From Deltaproteobacteria bacterium (lineage in GTDB: Bacteria; Desulfobacterota; GWC2-55-46), in NCBI GenBank assembly GCA_016182655.1, contig JACPGB010000024.1:94549-158548 (forward strand): a stretch of 64,000 bases of DNA, in the 5' to 3' direction. Shown here one piece after another: positions 1 through 7,471 of this stretch. The position numbers and the translations under genes are program-made. The notes beneath the pieces were generated by a model. That model saw only the letters and a program-made list of their open reading frames with translations. It was not told where the DNA came from and searched no databases. Positions within the stretch are counted from its first letter, which is position 1. Every line of letters begins with the position of its first letter.

Positions 1-153
1 TCGAGGCGCCCTTACAAGGAGGCGTTCCCCCACGAGGCCGCCTGCAAGATAATAGACGGGGCAGAGGAGAGGTTCGACCCCGCCATATTCAAGGCCTTCC
101 ACGACTGCGGAGAGGCGTTCAGGAGGCTCTTCGACGAGAACCAGGAGGATTAG
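1..153 (+). CDS. HD-GYP domain protein, C-terminal end (partial)
   Basis: The first 50 codons of the window are open in frame 1 and end in TAG at 151-153. The peptide starts SRRPYKEAFPHEAACKII and continues with a FDPAIFKAF segment. HD-GYP cyclic-di-GMP phosphodiesterases end their catalytic domain this way: the RPYK motif is followed by a helix and then FDPxxxxxF. The gene begins before the window, so any receiver or sensor domain cannot be seen. The likely job is hydrolysis of cyclic-di-GMP in the cytoplasm. It is followed by a palindromic repeat and then a convergent gene. Assignment to HD-GYP is fairly sure; the full architecture is unknown. Confidence 0.75.
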   Translation, partial: SRRPYKEAFPHEAACKIIDGAEERFDPAIFKAFHDCGEAFRRLFDENQED

Positions 154-201
154 GAGGGTGTTTAGTCTTTTTTAGCCCTAATCTTGTGTAAAGACTTGAT
201 A

Positions 202-320
202 GGCTGTTCAAAAAGCTCCAGATGCGAGGCGTCGAGGAGCGAGAAGGGAGGCGTACTCTTTTTGTACGCCGCACTGACGAGCGACGAAGACAACAAAGCA
301 GATGGACTTTTTGAGCAGCC
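202..320. repeat. 119-bp palindromic dispersed repeat
   Basis: Long imperfect inverted repeat. The left end reads GGCTGTTCAAAAAGCTCCAG and the right end is the complementary GATGGACTTTTTGAGCAGCC. An inner palindrome around 247-271 (GGCGTAC then GTACGCC) surrounds CTTTTT. It fills the gap between two convergent genes and could terminate both transcripts. I recall similar GGCTGTTCAAAAAG elements as common in deltaproteobacterial genomes; that is memory, not a search. Confidence 0.75.
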
Positions 321-322
321 TT

Positions 323-1195
323 CTACCTTAACGACCACTCCTCCACCCACACAAAATCCGCGTCCTTCTCGGTAATCGATTCAAAAGCTATCCTCCTCGA
401 TTCCTCGGGGAGTATCACGACGGAAGTAAAGCGCGAGCGCCTCTCTATCTGCGAGGGGATGCCCCTCTTCCACGAGTGCCCGCCGCCGGCGAGGATCACC
501 ATCTTGAGGCCGGGGTTCACGTTAAGGTACTCTATCGCCTTCTTGGCCATGCCCGCGTCCCAGACCACCTGCGCCTCGCAGAAGTTCTTGAACGAGGAGT
601 CCTCCATCTCGTGCTCCTCCATCGCCCCTCTTATGAACTGCTCGTATTCCTGATCGATATCGCAGGTGAGTCCGGGCGGGAGCTCCGAGAGCTCCTCTGG
701 CCCGAGCGCGTCAAACCCGTTTTTGAAGACCTTGTGGATGACCTTCCTCGAGACGTTGAGTCCAACGAGGGGGATCTTCTTCTCTCTCGCGTAGATGAAG
801 ATGTCCTTGTAGAGCGGCCACGGCACCTGCCAGTTCCTTGCGTAGGCCTTCCGGAACTCGTCCTCTCCCATATCCCCGCCGACCCACCTGTCGAGGGAGG
901 ACTGGTCCTCGGCCCTGAACATCTCAAGCCCGACGGCGAACTCCGCCCCGGTCTCGTGAATAGCCTTTATGACGTTCAGCTGGAGCTCGTGGTGCTTAAG
1001 CTTGTTGTGGATCTCTCCCACCAGCACGATGTCGCGCCTCTTGATCTCGCCGATGAGCTCCGGGACGCCCACTTCGGACATCCCCGGGACCCTGAGGAAC
1101 ACCTGGTGCGTGCACCCGGCGGATACGGCAACCGCGACGAGGAGACAGACGAGCGCAAACGCTCTTCCGGCCCTGCTGGAAAGCGGTATTTTCAT
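323..1195 (-). CDS. ChaN-like haem-binding lipoprotein
   Basis: 290 aa, ATG start. An N-terminal hydrophobic stretch (about residues 11-27) ends in a lipobox VSAGC, so the protein should be lipid-anchored in the envelope. The body has the ChaN/DUF399 signature: DIVLVGEIHNKLKHHELQ near residue 55, FAVGLEMFRAEDQ near 85 and LAGGGHSWKRGIPSQIERR near 235. Family members such as Campylobacter ChaN bind haem and are linked to iron uptake. It lies downstream of citrate synthase on the same strand with a 77-bp gap holding a GC-rich palindrome (1211-1226), so co-transcription is possible. The substrate here is inferred from the family only. Confidence 0.85.
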   Translation of the reverse strand: MKIPLSSRAGRAFALVCLLVAVAVSAGCTHQVFLRVPGMSEVGVPELIGEIKRRDIVLVGEIHNKLKHHELQLNVIKAIHETGAEFAVGLEMFRAEDQSSLDRWVGGDMGEDEFRKAYARNWQVPWPLYKDIFIYAREKKIPLVGLNVSRKVIHKVFKNGFDALGPEELSELPPGLTCDIDQEYEQFIRGAMEEHEMEDSSFKNFCEAQVVWDAGMAKKAIEYLNVNPGLKMVILAGGGHSWKRGIPSQIERRSRFTSVVILPEESRRIAFESITEKDADFVWVEEWSLR

Positions 1196-1272
1196 TTCGG
1201 CCCCCTGCCTCTCCGGCGCGCCGGAGGGCGGTTTTTTCGGATTAAGATGGTATTGCGGGCGGCTGGCGGAGG

Positions 1273-2421
1273 CTATCTTTCCGCGACGGGTATGTACAGC
1301 CGCGCTCGAAGGCCCGTGTACTTCTGAGTGGGCCTGTAGATGCGGTTGGTCTTAAGCTGTTCCATCCAGTGCGCGAGCCAGCCCGCGACCCTGCCCATCG
1401 CGAATATCGGCGTGAAGAGCTCGGTGGGTATGCCTATGGCCTTGAAGACTATCCCGGAATAGAAGTCCACATTGGGGTGGAGCTGCTTGGCCTCGAGCTT
1501 TTCCTTCACGACGGCCTCGAGCTCCCTCGATATCTCGAGGGTATTGCGGTCTATCGCATTGTGTTCGGCGAGCTCCCGTATGAAGCCTTTCAAGACCTCG
1601 CCCCTCGGGTCCCTCGTCCTGTAGACCCTGTGGCCTATGCCCATTATCTTCTCTTTCTTTTCGAGCTTGCGCTCGATGTAGGGGCGGACATTCTCCTTCG
1701 ATCCTATCTCCTCTATCATGTGGACGACCTCCTCGTTCGCGCCTCCGTGAAGGGGGCCGGAGAGGGTCCCTATGGCCGAGGAGACTATCGTATACGGGTC
1801 GGCGAGTGTCGAGCCGACGACGCGCGCGCTGAAGGTGGAGGCGTTCATGGTGTGGTCCGCGTGGAGCGTCAGCATCGCGTCCATTATCTTCTCGACGAGT
1901 TTCGTCGGCTCGCATTCGAAGAGCATGTAGTAGAAGTTCGCGGCAAATGAGAGATCGTTCCTCGGCTGTATCGGCGCGTCCCCGTGCTTGAGCCTCTCGC
2001 ACGCGGCGACTATCGTCGGCATCTTCGCTATGAGTCTCACAGCCGACCAGTAGCGACTCTCGGCGTCGAGCGTGTCGCGCGCCGGATAGTACATCCCCAT
2101 GGCCGAGGTCACGGCCTGGAGGTAGTGCATCGGGTGCCCGTTCTCGGGCAGGTACTCCATCATGCGCAGTATCTTTAATTTAAGCCTCGTATGGAATGTG
2201 ATGTCGTTCCGCCACCGCTCGAGCTCGTCCTTCGCCGGGAGATGGCCGAAGATGAGGAGCCAGGCGACCTCGAGGAAGTCGCTTTTTTCAGCGAGCGTCT
2301 CGACCGTTATGCCCCTGTACTCGAGTATCCCCGCTTCTCCGTCTATGTAGCTTATCGCGGATTCGGCGGCCGGGATGCCTTCGAGGCCCGGGACCACTTC
2401 CATCAAGAGTTTTTCTTCCAT
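1273..2421 (-). CDS. gltA: Citrate synthase
   Basis: 382 aa. Condenses oxaloacetate and acetyl-CoA to citrate, first step of the oxidative TCA cycle. Visible signatures are GPLHGGANEEV (about residue 225), MGIGHRVYRTRDPRGE (about 265) with a catalytic His, and PNVDFYSG (about 315) with the catalytic Asp. The length fits the short bacterial type II-like enzymes. I start at ATG 2421 rather than the in-frame extension to 2592, because AAAGGAG lies just before it and the upstream codons run into intergenic repeats. A sigma70-like promoter lies 30-60 bp upstream. It is separate from the main TCA cluster at 19.8-42.7 kb. In lineages with a reversible cycle this enzyme can also cleave citrate, but nothing here tests that. 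Confidence 0.95.
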   Translation of the reverse strand: MEEKLLMEVVPGLEGIPAAESAISYIDGEAGILEYRGITVETLAEKSDFLEVAWLLIFGHLPAKDELERWRNDITFHTRLKLKILRMMEYLPENGHPMHYLQAVTSAMGMYYPARDTLDAESRYWSAVRLIAKMPTIVAACERLKHGDAPIQPRNDLSFAANFYYMLFECEPTKLVEKIMDAMLTLHADHTMNASTFSARVVGSTLADPYTIVSSAIGTLSGPLHGGANEEVVHMIEEIGSKENVRPYIERKLEKKEKIMGIGHRVYRTRDPRGEVLKGFIRELAEHNAIDRNTLEISRELEAVVKEKLEAKQLHPNVDFYSGIVFKAIGIPTELFTPIFAMGRVAGWLAHWMEQLKTNRIYRPTQKYTGLRARLYIPVAER

Positions 2422-2452
2422 GCCGGTTCGCTCCTTTTGAATGGCGGTTAAA

Positions 2453-2481
2453 AGCATACCATCATTTCGGAGCTTATGCAA
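2453..2481 (-). promoter_or_regulatory. Predicted sigma70 promoter of gltA
   Basis: On the minus strand TTGCAT (2481-2476) is followed after 17 bp by TATGCT (2458-2453). Transcription would begin roughly 25 bases before the gltA start. Consensus match only. Confidence 0.5.
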
Positions 2482-2548
2482 TTTTGGTCCTGGCCGGACA
2501 GGCAATCCCGTATCATTCGGCTTTGCCTCGGGGATGCTGGAGCGGCCG

Positions 2549-2865
2549 GATTTGAATCTGGCCGTGCGCCGAGCACCTGGCCGGACGGGCAAAGTTCATA
2601 TCGAAACCGCCTGTTTGCTCTTGCCCTTATTGCCTCCGAAGGAATTGGCCCCGCGCCGAGCGGTCCTCGCCGGACGGGCAATTCCGTATCCGAAGCTTAT
2701 AAGCAGGTAACGCCCAAGCGACCCGATTTGAAATTGGCCGTGCGCCAAGCACCCGGGCGGGCAGAACCGAATCCAGCGTTATACGCAAGTAACGCTCTAT
2801 CCGCCGATTTGAATCTGGCCGTACGCCGAGTACCCGGATTTGAGATTTGGCCGTGCGCCAAGCAC
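2549..2865. repeat. Degenerate direct repeats between csp and gltA
   Basis: The 504-bp gap 2422-2925 has no credible gene. It holds four irregular copies of a unit GATTTGAATCTGGCCGTGCG followed by CCGAGCACC, starting at 2549, 2725, 2806 and 2837. Copies 1 and 2 continue into GG(C/G)CGGGCAGA/AAGTT-like sequence. A second motif, GCCGGACGGGCAATTCCGTA and its variant near 2490, alternates with them. Spacing is irregular and copies differ at many bases, so this is decayed repetitive DNA rather than CRISPR. Related fragments recur near 14690-14815, 21728 and 27882. Confidence 0.7.
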
Positions 2866-2901
2866 AAAAAAAGGCCTTCGCCCCGGATGGGGGCGAAGGC
2901 C
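2866..2901 (-). terminator. Rho-independent terminator after csp
   Basis: A perfect 12-bp stem GGCCTTCGCCCC / GGGGCGAAGGCC (2873-2884 with 2890-2901) is followed on the minus strand by seven T (2872-2866). It sits 25 bp beyond the csp stop codon. Confidence 0.9.
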
Positions 2902-2925
2902 TTTATCGATTGCATCGTTAAGAGA

Positions 2926-3132
2926 TTACTGCTGTTGCGGGTTCACGTTTTCGGCCTTGAGCCCCTTCGGGCCCTTGGTGACCTCGAAGTCCACCCTCTG
3001 CCCTTCCCTCAGGGTCTTGAATCCGTTTCCCTGAATGGAAGAGTAGTGGACGAAGACGTCTTCGCCGGAGTCCTGCTCGATGAAACCGAAACCCTTCGAC
3101 TCGTTGAACCACTTTACTTTTCCTGAAGGCAT
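2926..3132 (-). CDS. Cold-shock protein, CspA family
   Basis: 68 aa, a single cold-shock domain that binds single-stranded RNA and DNA and acts as an RNA chaperone. RNP1 is KGFGFI (about residues 15-20) and RNP2 is VFVHYSSI (about 29-36); the C-terminal [13 protein letters not shown] is typical. The start at ATG 3132 gives the family's usual [11 protein letters not shown]-terminus and is preceded by GAAAGGAGG. A near-consensus promoter lies about 100 bp further up, leaving a leader of roughly 100 nt, as is common for csp mRNAs whose leaders act in thermoregulation. It is flanked by its own terminator, so it is monocistronic. Confidence 0.95.
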   Translation of the reverse strand: MPSGKVKWFNESKGFGFIEQDSGEDVFVHYSSIQGNGFKTLREGQRVDFEVTKGPKGLKAENVNPQQQ

Positions 3133-3237
3133 CTTGCACAACCTCCTTTCTGAAATGTTTTGATAAGTCATAGGGGTTGTGCACTTCAGGTCTAAGGCCT
3201 CGCGTACAAACCCGTCTACTAACTTATTTATTGAGTA

Positions 3238-3266
3238 AGTGTAATGGACGAACTAAATGTTGTCAA
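3238..3266 (-). promoter_or_regulatory. Sigma70 promoter of csp
   Basis: Minus strand TTGACA (3266-3261), 17-bp spacer, TACACT (3243-3238). Predicted start of transcription near 3231 leaves a leader of about 100 nt before the ATG at 3132. Confidence 0.7.
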
Positions 3267-3286
3267 GGCGGTTTTGAAGATTTTTT

Positions 3287-3880
3287 TCATCCCAGCGGAC
3301 CCATTGCGAGCCATGTTTTAAAGCGCTTCAAAGCCTCTGCCCTGTGGCTTATCGCGTTCTTCTCGGCGGGTGAAAGCTCGGCTACGGTCCTCTTGAGGCG
3401 CTCTATTTCAAAGACAGGGTCGTACCCGAACCCGTTCCCGCCGCGCGGAGTTTCCGCTATGCGCCCCTTAAGCTCCCCCTCGAAGACCTCCTCGCGCACT
3501 TTGTCCTTGTAGGCGAGCGCACAGACAAAACGCGCCGCCCTCTTCTCCGTCGCGACACCTTCGAGCTCGCCGAGGAGTTTACGGTAGTTGTCCTCGTCGG
3601 TCGCGTCCTCGCCCGCGTACCGCGCGGAAAATATTCCCGGCCTGCCGTCGAGGGCGTCCACAACCAAACCGGAATCGTCGGCGAGCGAAGGCAGTCCCGT
3701 CGCCTCGAATACCGCGCGCGCCTTTTTAAGGGCGTTCTCCCTGAAGGTCTTTCCGTCCTCGGGCGGGAGTTTTACGGAAGAGAAATCGGCAAGCGAGAGG
3801 ACATCTATATCCAGGCCCTTGAGGAGGTCTCCGAGCTCGCGAGCCTTACCCCTGTTCTTTGTGGCTATCACGAGCTTCAT
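3287..3880 (-). CDS. rdgB: XTP/dITP diphosphatase (RdgB/HAM1)
   Basis: 197 aa. Hydrolyses non-canonical purine triphosphates (dITP, XTP) to monophosphates, keeping them out of DNA. The opening [18 protein letters not shown] is the nucleotide-binding start of the family. [26 protein letters not shown] (about 65-90) carries the metal/substrate residues, and [11 protein letters not shown] (about 147) and [10 protein letters not shown] (about 180) complete the set. The ATG overlaps the stop of rph by four bases (ATGA), indicating translational coupling in the amidase-rph-rdgB operon. The rph-rdgB pairing is common in bacteria. Confidence 0.95.
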   Translation of the reverse strand: MKLVIATKNRGKARELGDLLKGLDIDVLSLADFSSVKLPPEDGKTFRENALKKARAVFEATGLPSLADDSGLVVDALDGRPGIFSARYAGEDATDEDNYRKLLGELEGVATEKRAARFVCALAYKDKVREEVFEGELKGRIAETPRGGNGFGYDPVFEIERLKRTVAELSPAEKNAISHRAEALKRFKTWLAMGPLG

Positions 3881-4614
3881 ATACCCTGCTTAAGCGCCCT
3901 TTTCTGATGCGCGACGAGCTCCATTATCCCTTTCTCGGCAAGGGAGAGCATCTTCCCGAGATCGTCCTTCGAGAACGCCTTATGCTCGGCGGTCCCCTGG
4001 ACTTCGACGAACCTCCCGGCCCCGGTCATTATGACGTTCATGTCGACCTCGGCCGTCGAGTCCTCCTCGTAGTTGAGGTCGAGGCATGGCGCGCCGTTCA
4101 CAACACCTACGCTTACTGCCGCGACACTATCGAGCACCGGTATCTCAGAGATGAGCCCCGCGTCCCTCAAAGACAGGAAAGTGTCATAGACTGCAACGTA
4201 AGCGCCTGTGATAGACGCGGTCCGGGTGCCGCCGTCGGCCTGTATCACGTCGCAGTCGACGTGCACCGTCCTCTCCCCGAACTTCGAGAGGTCGAAGACC
4301 GCCCGGAGGCTTCGCCCGATGAGCCGCTGTATCTCGTGCGTCCGTCCGCCGACCTTGCCCGTCGACGACTCCCTCTGTATCCTCTTCTTCACCGACCTCG
4401 GCAGCATCGCGTACTCGGCGGTGAGCCAGCCTTTTCCGGTGCCGGCGAGGAAGGGCGGGACCTTCTCCTCTACGGTCGCCGCGCAGATGACCTTGGTGTC
4501 CCCGGCCTCGAAGAGGACCGAGCCCTCGGCGAATTTCAGATACTCACGGGTGATACGCACGGGCCTGAGTTCGTCCGTAGCCCTGCCGTCAGTTCTTCCT
4601 TGTCCTTTTCCCAA
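3877..4614 (-). CDS. rph: Ribonuclease PH
   Basis: 245 aa. Phosphorolytic 3-prime to 5-prime exoribonuclease that trims tRNA precursors. The N-terminal [12 protein letters not shown] and later [29 protein letters not shown] and [18 protein letters not shown] are standard RNase PH motifs, and the length is normal. The reading frame starts with TTG at 4614, inside the last codons of the upstream amidase gene (26-bp overlap), with AAAGGA about nine bases upstream. The 3-prime end overlaps rdgB by ATGA. All three genes are therefore tightly packed in one transcript. Confidence 0.95.
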   Translation of the reverse strand: MGKGQGRTDGRATDELRPVRITREYLKFAEGSVLFEAGDTKVICAATVEEKVPPFLAGTGKGWLTAEYAMLPRSVKKRIQRESSTGKVGGRTHEIQRLIGRSLRAVFDLSKFGERTVHVDCDVIQADGGTRTASITGAYVAVYDTFLSLRDAGLISEIPVLDSVAAVSVGVVNGAPCLDLNYEEDSTAEVDMNVIMTGAGRFVEVQGTAEHKAFSKDDLGKMLSLAEKGIMELVAHQKRALKQGI

Positions 4615-5386
4615 TGGATGTAACGTCCTTTCCGGGCGCCTTGGCCCCTGTCCCCGTGAAACCCATTATCCCGTCGACGATAGCCTCGGCTATGCGTCCC
4701 TGCTCTTTTTTGGATGTAAGCAATTTTTCCTCCGCCGGGTTCGAGATGAACCCTGACTCCACGAGTATCGCGGGCATGGTCGCGCCGACGAGCACCGTAA
4801 ACGGCGCCTGCTTCACGCCCCTGTTCTCCCTCCCCGAGTATTTCAACATGCTCAGATGGACGTTTTCAGCGAGCCGCGAGCTCTCGTGGTGCGCTTCCGT
4901 GTTGGCCAGATCGAGCAGTATCAGCTGGATATCGTCTCCGTCTGTCTTCGCCTCGGCTGTCTTTACTATCCTGTTCTCGAAGGCCGCGACCCTCCTGGCG
5001 TCGTCGTCGGTCGCGTCAAAGCTCAGGAAAAACGTCTCGAACCCCGAGGCCTCGCGGTTCACGGCGGCGTTAACGTGTATGGATACGAATAGGTCTGCCC
5101 CGTTCCTGTTCGCGAAGGCGGTCCTCTCCTCAAGCGGTATGAAGACGTCGCCCGTCCTCGTGAGGAGTACGGTCGACGGGATCCTTTCGTTCAGTATCTC
5201 GGCGACCTTGAGCGCGAGTGAGAGGACGACGTTTTTTTCCTCGGCGCCGCCCGGCCCCACGGCCCCGGTATCCTCGCCGCCGTGACCGGGGTCTATGACG
5301 ATGACCGGCCCCGCGGCAAAGGCCGGGTACGCAATCGGAAAAGCCGCCCAGAGCGCTATCAGAAAGATTGAAAGGCACTTACGCAT
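4589..5386 (-). CDS. N-acetylmuramoyl-L-alanine amidase (Amidase_3)
   Basis: 265 aa. Zinc amidase that cuts the lactyl-amide bond between glycan and stem peptide in the periplasm. The N-terminus has a signal peptide (about residues 1-25, FAAGPV cleavage region). [19 protein letters not shown] carries the first zinc His, a Glu follows at [18 protein letters not shown] the second His, and [15 protein letters not shown] the catalytic Glu. It has only the catalytic domain, without AMIN or SPOR modules. First gene of the amidase-rph-rdgB operon. Its promoter -10 box ends only seven bases before the ATG, which predicts a leaderless mRNA. Confidence 0.92.
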   Translation of the reverse strand: MRKCLSIFLIALWAAFPIAYPAFAAGPVIVIDPGHGGEDTGAVGPGGAEEKNVVLSLALKVAEILNERIPSTVLLTRTGDVFIPLEERTAFANRNGADLFVSIHVNAAVNREASGFETFFLSFDATDDDARRVAAFENRIVKTAEAKTDGDDIQLILLDLANTEAHHESSRLAENVHLSMLKYSGRENRGVKQAPFTVLVGATMPAILVESGFISNPAEEKLLTSKKEQGRIAEAIVDGIMGFTGTGAKAPGKDVTSIGKRTRKN

Positions 5387-5392
5387 CCCCTT

Positions 5393-5421
5393 ATTTTAAG
5401 AGCACGGACAGGAGATGTCAA
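5393..5421 (-). promoter_or_regulatory. Sigma70 promoter of the amidase-rph-rdgB operon
   Basis: Minus strand TTGACA (5421-5416), 17-bp spacer, TAAAAT (5398-5393). The expected start of transcription falls on or next to the A of the amidase ATG at 5386. Confidence 0.7.
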
Positions 5422-5528
5422 CAATCATTGCCGGACGGATTTCGTACCGTGAATCTTTGCCTCGACACATCGGATGAACGGGTTTGACACTTACCGGTTA
5501 CCCTGCCATAGTTATAAGTGAGGTAACA

Positions 5529-6533
5529 GTGGCCGACTGGATCGAGTTCATAGCCCTTGCCGCCCTCATCGTCTTCGGAGGCTCAAGGCTGTCGAAGTAC
5601 GGGGACGTGATCGCGGAAAAGACCGGCATCGGCAGGGCGTGGACCGGGCTCATACTGCTCGCGTCCATCACGTCGCTCCCCGAACTCTTCACAGGCGTAA
5701 GCGCCGTGACCATTGCCGGGGTCCCGGATATCGCCGTCGGCGATGTAATGGGCGCGTGCGTATTCAACCTCATGACGCTCGCGCTCCTCGACCCCATGGA
5801 CAGGTCGAGCCCGCTGTTTTCCAAGATAGGGCAGACGCATGTGATGTCTGCCGGTTTCGGGATACTGATGCTCGGCGTGGTCTCGGTCTCCATCCTGCTT
5901 GAGAGCGCGGCCCCATCGGCTGTAAGCATCGGTATTTATACGCCGATCATAGCCGTAGCGTACATAGTGGGCATAAGGACCATCTATTACTACGAGAAGA
6001 AGTTCCTTGTAAAACTCGTCGAGGAGGCGGTTGAAAGGCTCAAGTACACGGAGATACCCCTTAAGCGGGCTATAATTCTCTACGCCGCTAACGGGCTTCT
6101 GGTGACGGTCGCGGCCGTATTCCTCCCGTTCGTGGCGGGAAGGCTCGCCGGGCAGACCGGGCTCGGCGCGAGCTTTTTCGGGACGTTCTTTGTCGCGATG
6201 GTAACGACGCTACCCGAGTTCGTGGTATCGTTCTCGGCGGTGAGGATAGGGGCGTACGACCTCGCCATAGGGAACCTCCTCGGCTCCAACATGTTTAATA
6301 TTGCCCTTCTTGCCGTAGATGATATACTCTACGCCGGAGGGCCGCTATTTTCGGATATTTCGAGCGCCCACGCGACGACCGGGCTCATGGCGATGGTCAT
6401 GACCTCTATCGTCCTCTTGTCCATCTCGTACAGGCCCGAGAGAAAGGCCGTCATGAGGTTCGGCTGGGACTCGCTCTCCATGCTCGCAATAGGCGCGCTC
6501 AACATGTATCTCATGTACCTCAAAACCGTTTGA
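5529..6533 (+). CDS. Sodium/calcium exchanger family (CaCA) membrane protein
   Basis: About 334 aa, multi-spanning inner-membrane antiporter. The two alpha-repeats that define the family are clear: SITSLPELFTGVSAV (about residue 45) and TTLPEFVVSFSAVRIGAYDLAIGNLLGSNMFNI-like sequence (about 225-255), each with the Pro-Glu pair and a following Gly-rich helix. A central hydrophilic loop near residue 155 carries KKFLVKLVEEAVERLKY. I prefer GTG 5529, preceded by GAGG at five bases and starting shortly before the first membrane helix, over TTG 5484. It is the first gene of the plus-strand osmoadaptation block, 20 bp before the phosphatase gene. Ions are not predictable beyond cation/H+ or Na+/Ca2+-type exchange. 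Confidence 0.85.
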   Translation: MADWIEFIALAALIVFGGSRLSKYGDVIAEKTGIGRAWTGLILLASITSLPELFTGVSAVTIAGVPDIAVGDVMGACVFNLMTLALLDPMDRSSPLFSKIGQTHVMSAGFGILMLGVVSVSILLESAAPSAVSIGIYTPIIAVAYIVGIRTIYYYEKKFLVKLVEEAVERLKYTEIPLKRAIILYAANGLLVTVAAVFLPFVAGRLAGQTGLGASFFGTFFVAMVTTLPEFVVSFSAVRIGAYDLAIGNLLGSNMFNIALLAVDDILYAGGPLFSDISSAHATTGLMAMVMTSIVLLSISYRPERKAVMRFGWDSLSMLAIGALNMYLMYLKTV

Positions 6534-6553
6534 TGATCCAGGAGAGACCGCGG

Positions 6554-7381
6554 ATGAAGCCTGTGATATTTACCGACCTTGACGGAACGCTCCTCGGGAA
6601 GCATGACTATTCATACAAGCCCGCCGGGCCGGCGCTCGCGCGTATCGCAAAGGCCGGCATACCCCTTATTTTCACATCGAGCAAGACCAAGGCCGAGGTC
6701 ATTGAGTTCCGCAGGCGACTGAACAACGCCCACCCTTTCATAGTCGAGAACGGCGGCGGGGTATTGATACCGGAGAATTACTTCCCCTTCGAGGTCGAGG
6801 GGGAGAAGGTCCCCGGTTATACTTTCATAAAGATAGGGAAACCCTACGAAGATGTGAAAAAGGGGCTCAACGCCGCGCGCGAAGGCGTACAGGCCGTCAT
6901 AAAGGGCTTCGGCGACCTGACCGTCGAGGAGCTCTCGACCCTGACCGGCCTTTCGATCGACGACTGCCGCCGCGCAAAAGACAGGGACTTCGACGAGCCG
7001 GTCTTTTTCAGGGGGACCGTCGAGTCCGAAAGGGAGTTCTTCATCCGCATCGAGGAGAACGGCCTCAAGTGGACGCGCGGCAGGTATTTCCATGTGCTCG
7101 GTCCGCACGACAAGGGCGACGGGGCCCGGATACTGAAAGATTGCTACAAAAGGCTCTATGACGGCATAGTGACCATATGCCTCGGCGACGGCTACAACGA
7201 CCTCTCTTTGCTACGCGAGGCCGACTACCCGGTGCTGATAATGAAGGACGACGGCGGGTTCGAGCAAATATACCTCGACGGGCTCATCAAGACCGATGCG
7301 CCGGGCCCCGAAGGCTGGAACAAGGCCGTGACCGGAATACTCGATTCGCTTGAGGCGTCCGAAAAGGGACCCAGGTGCTAA
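6554..7381 (+). CDS. HAD phosphatase, mannosyl-3-phosphoglycerate phosphatase family
   Basis: 275 aa. HAD motif I is FTDLDGTLLG at the N-terminus, motif II TSSKTKAE (about residue 40), and motif IV GDGYNDLSLL (about 220). The whole length matches the MPGP/YedP family, including FIVENGGGVLIPENYFPF after motif II. Known members remove the phosphate from mannosyl- or glucosyl-3-phosphoglycerate, the last step in making mannosylglycerate or related compatible solutes. ATG 6554 is chosen because AGGAGA lies eight bases upstream; ATG 6530 overlaps the previous stop. Two glycosyltransferase genes in the same block make solute synthesis, rather than general phosphatase activity, the best reading. The sugar is not decided by the sequence. 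Confidence 0.85.
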   Translation: MKPVIFTDLDGTLLGKHDYSYKPAGPALARIAKAGIPLIFTSSKTKAEVIEFRRRLNNAHPFIVENGGGVLIPENYFPFEVEGEKVPGYTFIKIGKPYEDVKKGLNAAREGVQAVIKGFGDLTVEELSTLTGLSIDDCRRAKDRDFDEPVFFRGTVESEREFFIRIEENGLKWTRGRYFHVLGPHDKGDGARILKDCYKRLYDGIVTICLGDGYNDLSLLREADYPVLIMKDDGGFEQIYLDGLIKTDAPGPEGWNKAVTGILDSLEASEKGPRC

Positions 7382-7471
7382 AACTCCCGCTATCCGCACA
7401 CTTAACCGCTCCGTAAGCTCTTTTTTCCCCGGCATCCCTTAACCCCGCTCAGCCGATACGAAAGGCCGACA

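Noticed and set aside
1211-1226. Terminator between gltA and the ChaN-like gene
   Set aside because: A CTCCGGCGCGCCGGAG palindrome is present, but its T-run lies on the plus strand while both genes are on the minus strand.
476-1327. Long plus-strand open frame antisense to the ChaN-like gene
   Set aside because: Low-complexity Arg/Leu/Val-rich translation without motifs; the minus-strand frame has a lipobox and family motifs. The same applies to long antisense frames at 8078-8953, 23171-24391, 24297-25415 and 28056-29204.
2549-2865. CRISPR array
   Set aside because: Four copies differ at many bases, spacing runs from about 31 to 176 bp, and no cas gene is near.
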